DNA of 14,658 bases from Urinicoccus sp. (lineage in GTDB: Bacteria; Bacillota; Clostridia; Tissierellales; Peptoniphilaceae), in assembly GCA_029983435.1 (NCBI GenBank), contig JASBZN010000019.1, positions 1 to 14,658 on the forward strand. The letters run 5' to 3'. The number at the start of each line of letters is the position of its first letter. The stretch's first letter is position 1. Below are positions 1 through 7,283 of the stretch, in pieces. Position numbers and translations under genes: made by a program. The notes below the pieces were generated by a model, which ran no database searches, had not been told where the DNA came from, and worked only from the letters and a program-made list of their open reading frames with translations.

Positions 1-1
1 A

Positions 2-10
2 CCCCTCCTT
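2..10 (-). promoter_or_regulatory. Ribosome binding site of the next gene, expected rpsR
   Basis: The minus strand reads AAGGAGGGG immediately after the ssb stop codon, a strong Shine-Dalgarno. The start codon it serves lies beyond the left edge. In Bacillota the gene after rpsF-ssb is normally rpsR (ribosomal protein S18), so that is the expected identity; none of its coding sequence is visible. Confidence 0.75.
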
Positions 11-553
11 TTAAAATGGAATGTCATCATTATCGATGGGGTAAAAACCACTGGTATCATTGTCTGCACTTGGTGCTGGTTGGTTGTTTTGATCTTGTGC
101 ATAATGGTTAACAGGTGGGTTAGAAGGACCTGCTTGGTTCATTGGTCGACTTTGGTCTGCTTGAAATCCTCCTGGACGACTTTGGTCGTATCTGGATCCG
201 CCAGACCGATTGGAGTTTCCATCTGAAATAAAGTGAACGCGGTTGGCCCATACTTCTGTTGTATAAACCCTTTGGCCTTCTTGATTTTCATAACTACCTG
301 TTCGAATGCTACCTTCTAAAGCCACTTGACGGCCCTTTGATAGATAATTTGCAACAAGTTCTGCTGTTTTACCCCATGCTGTAATTGAAATAAAATCTGC
401 TGTTTGTTGATTATTCGCTTCCAATTCTTGGCGCTTTTCACGACTTAAGCCACGATCTACAGCCAAAGTAAAACGACAACTCGCCTTTCCACTTTGGGTA
501 TAACGCAACTCTGGGTCCCTAGTTAAACGTCCGAGCAAAGATACATTATTCAT
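11..553 (-). CDS. ssb: Single-stranded DNA-binding protein
   Basis: This protein coats single-stranded DNA during replication, recombination and repair and recruits partner proteins through its C-terminal tip. Its 180 residues are a typical bacterial SSB length. The OB-fold covers about residues 1-112, beginning MNNVSLLGRLTRDPELRYT, with the family ADFI and AWGKTAE segments near residues 52-66. A flexible linker rich in Asn, Gln, Ser, Gly and Pro follows, and the protein ends in the acidic tip DNDDIPF that binds replication and repair proteins. The ATG is preceded by AGGGAG about 8 nt upstream. It lies 18 bp after the rpsF stop codon, so the two are co-transcribed. It is the replicative SSB by context, since the paralogue used in competence is usually outside the rpsF operon. 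Confidence 0.97.
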   Translation of the reverse strand: MNNVSLLGRLTRDPELRYTQSGKASCRFTLAVDRGLSREKRQELEANNQQTADFISITAWGKTAELVANYLSKGRQVALEGSIRTGSYENQEGQRVYTTEVWANRVHFISDGNSNRSGGSRYDQSRPGGFQADQSRPMNQAGPSNPPVNHYAQDQNNQPAPSADNDTSGFYPIDNDDIPF

Positions 554-571
554 ACTTTACACTCCCTTGGA

Positions 572-856
572 TTAGTCTTCTAATCGAACAACCATATGAC
601 GCATTACTGAATCTAAAATTTTTCCTACACGGTCAAATTCTTTAATTGCTTCTGTTTCTGCTTCAAATTCAAGTAAAACATAGTAAGCATCTTCATAGTA
701 TTCAATTAAATATGCTAATTTACGATTTCCCCATTCATCAACATTTGTTACTTTTCCGTCTTTGTCAATAATTGCCTTTAAACGGTCTAGTGCTTTTTCA
801 CGTTTTTCTTCATCTGCATCTGGGTAAAACATGACAATTGCTTCATATTTTCTCAT
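572..856 (-). CDS. rpsF: 30S ribosomal protein S6
   Basis: S6 is a small-subunit ribosomal protein that pairs with S18 on the 16S rRNA platform. The 94 residues are the usual length for the family. The N-terminus MRKYEAIVMFYPDADEE and the later segment NVDEWGNRKLAYLIEYYEDAYY are typical of S6, ending with the conserved DSVMRHMVVRLE strand. The ATG follows an AAGGAGGTG ribosome binding site at about 862-870. It is the first gene of the rpsF-ssb(-rpsR) operon and has a consensus promoter about 55 bp upstream. In several bacteria the S6:S18 complex represses this operon through the leader RNA; I did not find that motif clearly here. Confidence 0.98.
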   Translation of the reverse strand: MRKYEAIVMFYPDADEEKREKALDRLKAIIDKDGKVTNVDEWGNRKLAYLIEYYEDAYYVLLEFEAETEAIKEFDRVGKILDSVMRHMVVRLED

Positions 857-912
857 TTCGTCACCTCCTTGTGGACTGTTGGCTCATTTAAGAGCAAGGA
901 TGAATCTTTACT

Positions 913-941
913 ATTATACTTTATTCTTTCTAGCTTGTCAA
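913..941 (-). promoter_or_regulatory. Promoter of the rpsF-ssb operon
   Basis: On the minus strand TTGACA (936-941) and TATAAT (913-918) are separated by exactly 17 bp. This is a perfect sigma-A consensus, as expected for a ribosomal protein operon. The leader to the rpsF ATG would be about 50 nt. The -35 element begins only 5 bp from the end of pdxY, and no terminator is visible between them, so some read-through from pdxY is likely. Confidence 0.93.
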
Positions 942-945
942 TAAA

Positions 946-1767
946 TTAAATGGATTCTAACAAGAGATTACTACATTGCTCAATGGGAATCCCGTGGAAG
1001 GGATCACTTGTATCCTTGTAATCTTCCATCATCCGGTAAAGGGCCTTTGATGCCCTTTTTGCTGCTTCTTCCAGGGATAGGTCCTTAAGTAAAAGGCCTA
1101 TTAAGATAGCACTAAACAGGTCCCCCGTTCCTGGAAAGCTAACTGGTACCCTGGAATATTCCAAGTTAAAATAAGTGTCCTTCTTTTGGTCATAACCTTG
1201 AATCACTGATTCTTCATGATCTTTTACACTACTGGTGACCAAAACAGACTTGGCTCCTAACTCTCTTAAAGGATCAATAGAGGGATGGTCCCAGTTTTTT
1301 TCTGTCAATCCTCTTTCTCTACTAATCAATTGGCTTTCTGTTCCATTTGGTATGAAATAATCGGCTACTTCGGCCAACTTAGCCATCGCTCCAATCATTT
1401 CATCCTTAACACCATGGTAAAGAGCCCCATGGTCTCCCATAACGGGGTCCACCAAAACGGTGCGTCCCTTTTTCTTCCACTTTTTAATATAGGATAAGAC
1501 CAAATCGACTTGGCGAGGACTACTCATAAGACCTGTACAAATGCAATCAAAATCAAAATCCAATCGGTCCCAAACAGCAATTGTTTTTTCCATATAATCT
1601 GTGGTGTCCATCATGGCAAAATCGCCATAGTCCAAAGTGTTCGATACCAAAAGAGTTGGTAGATTATAGCACCGGTACCCCATAAAACTCAAAGCTGGAA
1701 TCATAGCCATGGTTCCAACCTTTCCATAACCTGGAATATCACTAATTAGTAAAATTTTCTTTCCCAT
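946..1767 (-). CDS. pdxY: Pyridoxal/pyridoxamine kinase, ribokinase-like
   Basis: This enzyme phosphorylates pyridoxal or pyridoxamine with ATP in the vitamin B6 salvage pathway in the cytoplasm. Its 273 residues match the PdxY/PdxK-type kinases. The segment DPVMGDHGALY (residues 107-117) is the family phosphate and metal region. PGTGDLFSA (212-220) is the ribokinase-family anion hole, with Asp216 as the predicted catalytic base. The N-terminus has SDIPGYGKVGT where many Bacillota homologues carry DISCFGRCSL, so it is somewhat divergent and the exact substrate is less sure than the fold. The ATG follows an AGGAG at 1773-1777 that overlaps the stop codon of the upstream gene, leaving an 8-bp gap and suggesting translational coupling. 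PdxK or a hydroxymethylpyrimidine kinase is a less likely alternative. Confidence 0.88.
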   Translation of the reverse strand: MGKKILLISDIPGYGKVGTMAMIPALSFMGYRCYNLPTLLVSNTLDYGDFAMMDTTDYMEKTIAVWDRLDFDFDCICTGLMSSPRQVDLVLSYIKKWKKKGRTVLVDPVMGDHGALYHGVKDEMIGAMAKLAEVADYFIPNGTESQLISRERGLTEKNWDHPSIDPLRELGAKSVLVTSSVKDHEESVIQGYDQKKDTYFNLEYSRVPVSFPGTGDLFSAILIGLLLKDLSLEEAAKRASKALYRMMEDYKDTSDPFHGIPIEQCSNLLLESI

Positions 1768-1775
1768 AGATGCTC

Positions 1776-2777
1776 CTAGTTAAAATTATTTTTTATCACT
1801 CCATATAAATCTTTGGCTTCCATGTTTCCAATGTAGATGGTTGGAATATTGTCATATTGGAGTTTTTTCCGTAAAGTTTCAAAATAAGTCATTGGAATCT
1901 TGTCATATAAGACGATGGCATTATCTGCTAAAATAGTCCTATTTTCCCGATAAGCTTGGTTGATTTCTTCCAAGGAAACATAATTGACACCTAGGCGGTT
2001 TAATTCTTCCTTATAACTTTCCTCTTGGTTTTGGTCCAAGGCCAAGACTAAATCCAAGCCCTGTAAAGAATCTTCCGGTCCCCAGGAAGCTTCTTCTGGT
2101 TTTTCAACTACTGGCCCATTTAGGGTATACTTCCAAGCTACCCGGCCTTGGTCAATTTCTCCTTGCCAGTAGGCATATTCCACCCGGTCATCTTCTTCAA
2201 TGTTTAAGGACTCTACATCCTCTTGATTTAAAGGGATTCTTATTTCTCTGTCTTCTCCTGGTTTTAAAATATAATATTGGCCAAATCCTTCATCTCGTAA
2301 GACTCTCGCAAAAGAAATTTCCTTTCTCTTGGAATCCACCTTTTGGCCCTTTTGGATGCAATCAAAATAGTAAAATTCTCGGAACTTATTTCCCATATGC
2401 TTCATCCCTTGGGATTTAGCTTGAATTAAATCCCCATCTTCAAAGCCAAATTCTCGGATGCTTCTTTCTGGAACATAAATTCCGTCCCCTTCTAAGATAC
2501 CTCCCTTTAGTTGACGAAGAAGAACACCTTGGCTAGTTTTTTCTTCCTCTTCTGGTTCTTCTGGGAAGTAGGGGGCATCTTCCTGGAAATCAAAATTTTC
2601 TTGGTCCTCCAAGAGAAGATCCATATCTTCTTCCTCTTGGCCTAACTTTGCAACTTCTTCCATTAATTCTAAAAATTTAATCAGAACAGGAATTTCTCCT
2701 TCTGCATTGCCGAGATTGATATTTTCTGCTCGACTTAAAAATAAATCCTTTAAATCTTCAAATAAATATTGTGTCAT
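1776..2777 (-). CDS. Acidic protein of unknown function, possible DUF2325-like C-terminus
   Basis: I do not recognise this gene firmly. Three parts can be seen. Up to about residue 83 it is very acidic, with Glu/Asp runs around 48-83. A middle part (about 86-225) looks beta-rich and contains GGILEGDGIYVPERSIREF and FEDGDLIQAK. The C-terminal part (about 243-333) alternates strands and helices, starting LDLVLALDQNQ and ending with NIPTIYIGN, resembling the small alpha/beta domain of DUF2325-type proteins; that resemblance is an impression. No signal peptide or membrane segment is seen. Two ATGs are possible: the one at 2783 is only 1 nt from the AGGGG ribosome binding site (2785-2789), while the one at 2777 has 7 nt spacing, so I prefer 2777 (333 residues). 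It is coupled to pdxY, which hints at a shared setting but not a function. Confidence 0.8.
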   Translation of the reverse strand: MTQYLFEDLKDLFLSRAENINLGNAEGEIPVLIKFLELMEEVAKLGQEEEDMDLLLEDQENFDFQEDAPYFPEEPEEEEKTSQGVLLRQLKGGILEGDGIYVPERSIREFGFEDGDLIQAKSQGMKHMGNKFREFYYFDCIQKGQKVDSKRKEISFARVLRDEGFGQYYILKPGEDREIRIPLNQEDVESLNIEEDDRVEYAYWQGEIDQGRVAWKYTLNGPVVEKPEEASWGPEDSLQGLDLVLALDQNQEESYKEELNRLGVNYVSLEEINQAYRENRTILADNAIVLYDKIPMTYFETLRKKLQYDNIPTIYIGNMEAKDLYGVIKNNFN

Positions 2778-2835
2778 TTTCATACCCCTATTATTTTATT
2801 TACTTATTTTATTTCTTAATTTTTCTTTACTTTTT

Positions 2836-2864
2836 AGTATATCATTCATAGATGCAAGAATAAA
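2836..2864 (-). promoter_or_regulatory. Extended -10 promoter for the unknown gene and pdxY
   Basis: On the minus strand the -10 element TATACT (2836-2841) is preceded by TGA, giving the TGn extended -10 motif. A weak -35 element TTTATT lies 17 bp upstream (2859-2864). Transcription would start about 50 nt before the unknown gene. No GC-rich hairpin separates this site from the murJ stop codon, so murJ transcripts may also continue into the unit. Confidence 0.65.
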
Positions 2865-2896
2865 CAAAAGACTTTTTAAAGAAGATAATTTGAATC

Positions 2897-4405
2897 TTAT
2901 TTATTCCGCTTCTTTAAAAGGCTTTCCTTCAACTCTTCCACTTCTTTTACCCGGAAAACTACTAGAAGAAGAAAGTAAACAATGCCTCCCAAGGCAATGG
3001 CTATTAAAAGCCCCAACCTTAAGCCAATTATTTTACTTAGACTTAAGTAGATCCCCTTGGCCACAAGAATCATGATTGCTGTTGCTAAAAAGAGCTTCAT
3101 TAATTGACTAATATTAAAGTATTTTCTTCTTTCGTGGCTGATTTTTTCTAAAGAAATGACCAGTAAAACACCGCCTAAAATCATAGAAATGCTAGTAGCT
3201 AGGCCCAGTCCTGCTAAACCTAAACTCTTAGAGGCAATCATACTTAAAACCACATTGGTTAGGACGATAATAATGGAATTAACAACTGGAATTTTTATAT
3301 AGCCCTTGGCAAAGAAAATCCGAGATAGCATTTCTCGAAAGCCAATAGCTGGAACACTGAGAGCATAGTAAAATAAAACAGATCCTGTCATTAGTGCATC
3401 TTTTTCTGTAAAAGCTCCCCCTTGAAAAAGTAGAAAAACAATTTCGCTGGAAAAAGCCATCATTCCCACTGTTGCTGGAATCACCAAAACACTCATTAAG
3501 GATAGGCCCTCATAAAAACTATGGTTGAGCCCCTCTCGGTCATTCGCCGCAATGGCTCTAGCCATTTGTGGATAGGCCACTGTCACAATACTGGAAATCA
3601 CAATTCCTGTAGCAAAACCTTGAAGACGAGAAGCATAGTTTAAAGCTGAAATTCCTCCGCTCGTTACCATGGATGCTACTGCCTTATTAATAATAAAGTT
3701 AAGTTCAATCACGCTGGTGGAGATTAAAATCGGTAAAATGCTCACCAGCATTTTTTTTAAGTAAGTGTCCTTAAAGGATAAGACGAAACGAAAAATATTT
3801 TTATCTAGGTAAGGAAGAAAAATAAGATATTGCAGAACAAAGGCCAATAAAACCCCAATGCTCATAGGGACAATCCCCTTCTTAGATAAAACTCCCACAG
3901 ATAAGATAATAAATATGTTCATAATAATGGGGTGAAGAACACTAATAACAAAGCGTCCCCGAATTTGTAAGTAAGCTCTATAAATGGCTCCAACAGCAGT
4001 TACTCCCATGGATAGTAAAAAAATCCGCGTCATGAGGATGGCTGTTTCCATTTGACTTGGTGTAAAGCCAGGACTCAAGGCTTTTAAAAGAGGTCGTGCA
4101 AAAATAATGGCCACAAGGGACAATAAGAAAAAGAACAACCCCAGGACATTTGTTGTATTGGCTGTAAATAGGTCCGCCCGGGCATGCCCCTTCTTCTCTT
4201 CCAGCTCATTATAAACAGGAATAAATCCTGTCCCCAGGGCCCCTGTTAAAAGGTTGGTTAAGAGCATGGGGATAGATAAGGCCACAATAAAAATATCCGC
4301 CATGGGACTGAGCCCAAAAAAATGAGCCAAGGCCTTTTCTCTGGCCAGGCCAAAAATCTTGGCTAAAACTGTAACCACCATTAATATAAGTGATGTTTCC
4401 TTCAT
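2897..4405 (-). CDS. murJ: Lipid II flippase MurJ
   Basis: MurJ is a polytopic membrane protein of the MOP superfamily that moves lipid II across the cytoplasmic membrane for peptidoglycan synthesis. The 502 residues and about 14 hydrophobic segments fit the family. The N-terminal stretch AKIFGLAREKALAHFFG corresponds to the E. coli region around Arg18/Arg24; Arg22 here matches Arg24, while the Arg18 position is Lys16. The next conserved helix reads PMLLTNLLTGALGTGFIPVY, so the E. coli Arg52-Arg53 pair is absent; my impression is that Bacillota-type proteins often lack it. The start has a strong AGGAGG at 4410-4415. A rho-independent terminator ends about 9 bp upstream of the ribosome binding site core. 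A polysaccharide exporter of the same superfamily is the main alternative. Confidence 0.88.
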   Translation of the reverse strand: MKETSLILMVVTVLAKIFGLAREKALAHFFGLSPMADIFIVALSIPMLLTNLLTGALGTGFIPVYNELEEKKGHARADLFTANTTNVLGLFFFLLSLVAIIFARPLLKALSPGFTPSQMETAILMTRIFLLSMGVTAVGAIYRAYLQIRGRFVISVLHPIIMNIFIILSVGVLSKKGIVPMSIGVLLAFVLQYLIFLPYLDKNIFRFVLSFKDTYLKKMLVSILPILISTSVIELNFIINKAVASMVTSGGISALNYASRLQGFATGIVISSIVTVAYPQMARAIAANDREGLNHSFYEGLSLMSVLVIPATVGMMAFSSEIVFLLFQGGAFTEKDALMTGSVLFYYALSVPAIGFREMLSRIFFAKGYIKIPVVNSIIIVLTNVVLSMIASKSLGLAGLGLATSISMILGGVLLVISLEKISHERRKYFNISQLMKLFLATAIMILVAKGIYLSLSKIIGLRLGLLIAIALGGIVYFLLLVVFRVKEVEELKESLLKKRNK

Positions 4406-4416
4406 GCTTCCTCCTA

Positions 4417-4446
4417 CAAAAAGAAAGAGCCAGTAGCTGGCTCTTT
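4417..4446 (-). terminator. Rho-independent terminator after the glutaredoxin gene
   Basis: The arms GAGCCAG (4427-4433) and CTGGCTC (4437-4443) pair around a 3-nt loop and are extended by A-T pairs on both sides. On the minus strand the stem is followed by TTTCTTTTT. It starts right after the glutaredoxin stop codon and so should end the metG-tatD-rnmV-rsmA-arsR-grx transcript. It also lies between that operon and murJ, which must be transcribed across it. The A-rich left flank means it could also work weakly on the plus strand. Confidence 0.9.
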
Positions 4447-4447
4447 T

Positions 4448-4678
4448 TTACTTATCAAGTATTTTTTCTAACTTTGCCTTGTCAAAGCCGACAACTTCTT
4501 CATCTCCAATGACAATCACTGGAACCCCTGTATATCCCTTTTCCATCAGTTCGCTACGAGCTGCAGCATCTGTTTGGACATTTCTTTCTTCGACTTCAAC
4601 GCCTTTTTCCTTTAAATAGTCTTTCGCCATTGTACAATAAGGACAGGTACTTGACGTATAAACAATTGCTTTTGTCAA
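4448..4678 (-). CDS. Small glutaredoxin-like thiol redox protein
   Basis: This 76-residue protein is a minimal thioredoxin-fold redox protein of the glutaredoxin/NrdH type, expected to reduce disulfides in the cytoplasm. The redox motif CPYC is at residues 13-16, after the first strand KAIVYTSST. TGVPV near residues 50-54 supplies the cis-proline loop, followed by VVGFDKAKLEKIL, the usual C-terminal helix. The start codon is TTG: AAAAGGAGG lies 7 nt upstream, and the next in-frame ATG falls after the CPYC motif. It follows the ArsR gene by 53 bp with no promoter or terminator visible between, so it is probably the last gene of that operon. Its natural reductant and target cannot be told from sequence. 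Confidence 0.9.
   Translation of the reverse strand: MTKAIVYTSSTCPYCTMAKDYLKEKGVEVEERNVQTDAAARSELMEKGYTGVPVIVIGDEEVVGFDKAKLEKILDK
4458..4485 (-). promoter_or_regulatory. Candidate murJ promoter inside the glutaredoxin gene
   Basis: On the minus strand TTGACA (4480-4485) lies 16 bp before AATACT (4458-4463), a perfect -35 with a 4/6 -10. Transcription would begin near the glutaredoxin stop codon and run straight into the terminator hairpin ahead of murJ. The -35 hexamer also encodes part of the glutaredoxin GFDKAK segment, so the match may be chance. Confidence 0.35.
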
Positions 4679-4731
4679 TTTTATTCCTCCTTTTAATATT
4701 CCTACCTCTTATTTACCCCAGGAAAAAATGG

Positions 4732-5100
4732 TTAATCATTTTTTTCATCAATTCGGTGTTTTGCATGGTCATATCCTTCGTGGAAGAGGCTTAGAACGTG
4801 GTCATCATCTAAGGAATAAATGTTTCTTCGACCGTCTTTTTGACTTTTTATTAATTTTTTCTTTTTTAATAAACTCAATTGATGGGAAATGCTGGATTGA
4901 CTCATACCTATTAAATCCACTATATCGTTGACACAAAGGGGACTCAAAGAAAGCAAATAGATAATTTTCAACCTTGTAGGATCCCCTAGAACCTTAAAAA
5001 TAGAACTTAAGAGGTTCATTAAACAGGTATCTTCTTCAAAGGCTTGGTATTTACTGCGAATTTCTTCTTCATTTTTCTCATACGAAAGTTTATACTCCAT
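4732..5100 (-). CDS. ArsR/SmtB-family metal-sensing repressor
   Basis: This is a dimeric winged-helix repressor predicted to release DNA when it binds a metal ion. The 122 residues contain the family core FKVLGDPTRLKIIYLL (35-50) and the recognition helix around SQSSISHQLSLLKK (67-80), then the wing around KDGRRNIYSL. The last helix carries Asp99, His101, His112 and His115, with the D-x-H-x10-H-x2-H spacing of the alpha-5 site in zinc/cobalt sensors of the CzrA/SmtB type. Cys56 sits where the CadC alpha-3 motif begins, but its second Cys is Asn58, so the alpha-3N site looks incomplete. The gene starts 14 bp after rsmA, with a modest AGGGGA ribosome binding site. No metal transporter is in the window; the targets are unknown. 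Confidence 0.9.
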   Translation of the reverse strand: MEYKLSYEKNEEEIRSKYQAFEEDTCLMNLLSSIFKVLGDPTRLKIIYLLSLSPLCVNDIVDLIGMSQSSISHQLSLLKKKKLIKSQKDGRRNIYSLDDDHVLSLFHEGYDHAKHRIDEKND

Positions 5101-5114
5101 AACTTGTCCCCTAA

Positions 5115-5978
5115 CTAAAATTCATCTGGAAAATTAAGCGATAAAACAATAAATTCGGTTAAACTTAACGTTTCAGCCCGGCGAATACTATCTATATTGG
5201 CCCGATTTAAAATATCCCGAATCTCCTGCTTGTCCATGGAAAAACCATAGGTCGACAGGGCATTTAAGATGGTCTTTCGTCTTTTAGAAAAAGCTGCCTT
5301 GACAATCCGGAAAAATTTTTCCTTTTCAAGGGCTGGATCTTTTTCTTTCACTTCCATAAAGACCACTGCTGAATCCACCTTCGGTCTCGGAATAAAGACA
5401 GAGTTCGGTACTTGCCTAATAATTTCTGGCTGGCTGTGGTAGCGGATAAAAAGGCTTAGGGCACCATAGTCTTTTTTCCCTGGATTGGCACACATTCTTT
5501 CCGCTACTTCCTTTTGCACCATAACCGTTAGGGTCTTTAAATTTAAATCCAAGTCAAAAAGGGCCCCTAAAATAGGCGTTGTTACATAGTAGGGAAGGTT
5601 GGCCACAATATGAACAGGATCTTCACCAAAGCGTTTTTCCCACTCTTCTTTTATGTCTAATTTTAAAACATCCGAAAAGAGGATTTCCACATTGTCATAG
5701 TCTGCCATAGTTTCATCTAATATAGGCTTTAACCTTTGGTCTTTTTCAATAGCCAAGACACTTTTTCCCCTTAAGGCCAGCTCCTCTGTTAAAGTTCCAA
5801 TACCAGGGCCTATTTCCAAAATCCGGTCTCCTTCACTTATCTTAGCTCCATCGACAATAGCTCGTACGGTGTTGCCATCAATGAGAAAGTTTTGCCCCAA
5901 AGACTTGGTCATGGTAAAGCCATGGTGGTTTAAAATTTCTTTAATTCTTGAGGGTGTATAGAGTCGTTTACTATCCAT
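5115..5978 (-). CDS. rsmA: 16S rRNA dimethyladenosine transferase
   Basis: RsmA (KsgA) dimethylates two adjacent adenosines near the 3' end of 16S rRNA (A1518 and A1519, E. coli numbering) late in 30S assembly, using S-adenosylmethionine. The 287 residues fit the family. The conserved SLGQNFLID is at residues 26-34, the SAM-binding motif EIGPGIGTLT at 55-64, the ribose-binding acidic residue in AIEKD near 76-80, and the catalytic NLPY at 127-130. I place the start at the ATG at 5978, with AAGG 7 nt upstream; a TTG one codon earlier is less likely. The first 8 nt overlap the end of rnmV, so the two genes are translationally coupled. Confidence 0.97.
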   Translation of the reverse strand: MDSKRLYTPSRIKEILNHHGFTMTKSLGQNFLIDGNTVRAIVDGAKISEGDRILEIGPGIGTLTEELALRGKSVLAIEKDQRLKPILDETMADYDNVEILFSDVLKLDIKEEWEKRFGEDPVHIVANLPYYVTTPILGALFDLDLNLKTLTVMVQKEVAERMCANPGKKDYGALSLFIRYHSQPEIIRQVPNSVFIPRPKVDSAVVFMEVKEKDPALEKEKFFRIVKAAFSKRRKTILNALSTYGFSMDKQEIRDILNRANIDSIRRAETLSLTEFIVLSLNFPDEF

Positions 5979-6513
5979 CAATTTTCCTTACCTTCTCTTC
6001 AATTTCTTCTCGGCTAATCCCAAAAGCATTTAAGCGCTTTAAAAACTGCTTGCCATTGCATTGGCCTAGGTGAAGATCCTTGCCAATTTTCTTTCTTCGT
6101 TCATTGGCTTCAGGACTTCCTAAAAGTCCCCAGGTCCTTAGGTCCTTTTCTGTAAAAATTTTTTCTTTATCCACCACCGTTGCATGGGCCTTTTCCAAGG
6201 CGTCCAAAATTGCCTGGGGTCTTGCATTTTCTACTCCAATATTTTTATCCTTTAAGGCCAAGTCCGTAGCAATAAAGGCATGTTTAATCCCTGGAATCCG
6301 TCGGTCCAAATCTTTTCGAATTTTTTCTCCCATATAGTCGGGGTCCGTAAGGACAATAACGCCACGATTTTTTTGAGCCAGGGTTAAAATTTCAATGAGC
6401 TTTTTCCCATAAGAATAACCTCGAGTTTGAACAACCTCTGCCTCTACAGCCGATCGCACCGCTGTAATATCGTCTTTCCCCTCTACGACGATAATTTCTT
6501 TGATGGCTTTCAT
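5971..6513 (-). CDS. rnmV: Ribonuclease M5
   Basis: RNase M5 makes the final cleavages that mature 5S rRNA in low-GC Gram-positive bacteria. The 180-residue length is usual. The N-terminal Toprim domain is plain: IIVVEGKDD supplies Glu11, and VIVLTDPDYMGEKIR supplies Asp57 and Asp59, the metal-binding residues. IGVENA (about residues 112-117) is a conserved M5 segment, and the C-terminal domain follows. The ATG overlaps the TGA of tatD in an ATGA quartet. Together with the overlap into rsmA this makes a compact rRNA-maturation pair, the standard arrangement in Bacillota. Confidence 0.96.
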   Translation of the reverse strand: MKAIKEIIVVEGKDDITAVRSAVEAEVVQTRGYSYGKKLIEILTLAQKNRGVIVLTDPDYMGEKIRKDLDRRIPGIKHAFIATDLALKDKNIGVENARPQAILDALEKAHATVVDKEKIFTEKDLRTWGLLGSPEANERRKKIGKDLHLGQCNGKQFLKRLNAFGISREEIEEKVRKIDG

Positions 6514-7283
6514 GCTTGAATCCCATAAAATTCTTTGGTATTTTCCGCCGTCTTTTCCAAGAGGTCGTCTAGATTCATTTTCCTGAGATTTGCAATAAAA
6601 TCTCCAACATAGCGGACATAGGACGGTTCATTTCTCTTCCCTCGTAGGGGTTCTGGTGTCAGATAAGGAGAGTCTGTTTCTAGTAAAAGCCGGTCTAAGG
6701 GGACTTCTATGGCTACTTCCTTGGGGACTCTGGCGTTTTTAAAGGTCACTGCTCCTCCAAGAGCAATATAGCAACCCAAGCGGATATACTCCTTCATAGT
6801 CTCTAAAGATCCAGAGAAGCAATGAATCAAAACCTTGTCCTCTGGATATTTTTCTAGGTGGTTTTTAATCCGGTCAAAAGTGTCTTTGGTAGCCTCTCTA
6901 GAGTGGATAACAATAGGTAGATTCAAAGAGTGTGCTAGTTCTAACTGCCGCTCAAAAACTTCTTTTTGCACTTCCCGAGGGGAATTGTCATAATAGTAGT
7001 CCAGTCCAATCTCTCCAAGAGCCACAACCTTGTCTTCTTTAGAAAGAGCAATAAGCTCTTGTTCAATCTTTTCATTGTAACTATCTGCATCATGAGGATG
7101 GATCCCAATGGCCGCATAAATTTTTTCATACTTTTGAGCCAAAGCAACGGAAGCTCGGCTTGTTTCGATGTCTGAACCTATATTTACAACAAATTCCAAG
7201 CCATCCTCATCAAAACGCCCAATTAAATCCTCCTGGTCTTTATTAAATTTTTGATCATCTAAATGCGCATGAGAATCTATCAT
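6510..7283 (-). CDS. tatD: TatD-family metal-dependent DNase
   Basis: TatD proteins are metal-dependent deoxyribonucleases of the amidohydrolase superfamily with a TIM-barrel fold. The 257 residues are typical. The first metal motif DSHAHLDD gives His5 and His7; GEIGLDYYYD (about residues 90-99) gives the bridging Glu; IVIHSREA and LIHCFSGS give the later His ligands; and LLETDSPYLTPEP (about 200-212) gives the conserved Asp. The ATG overlaps the metG TGA in an ATGA quartet, so expression follows metG. In Bacillota this gene (yabD in B. subtilis) sits between metG and rnmV, exactly as here. The physiological role is DNA degradation or repair, not twin-arginine export despite the name. Confidence 0.95.
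   Translation of the reverse strand: MIDSHAHLDDQKFNKDQEDLIGRFDEDGLEFVVNIGSDIETSRASVALAQKYEKIYAAIGIHPHDADSYNEKIEQELIALSKEDKVVALGEIGLDYYYDNSPREVQKEVFERQLELAHSLNLPIVIHSREATKDTFDRIKNHLEKYPEDKVLIHCFSGSLETMKEYIRLGCYIALGGAVTFKNARVPKEVAIEVPLDRLLLETDSPYLTPEPLRGKRNEPSYVRYVGDFIANLRKMNLDDLLEKTAENTKEFYGIQA

Noticed and set aside
871..906. S6:S18-binding leader motif in the rpsF leader
   Set aside because: A short imperfect stem (GCTC facing GAGC around 883-896) is present, but the CCG element expected in the known motif was not found.
2707..3075. Plus-strand open frame of 122 codons
   Set aside because: It is antisense to the ends of murJ and the unknown acidic gene and covers the extended -10 promoter; no ribosome binding site is seen.
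4679..4731. A separate promoter for the glutaredoxin gene
   Set aside because: No -35/-10 pair with acceptable spacing is seen in the 53-bp gap, so co-transcription with arsR is the simpler reading.
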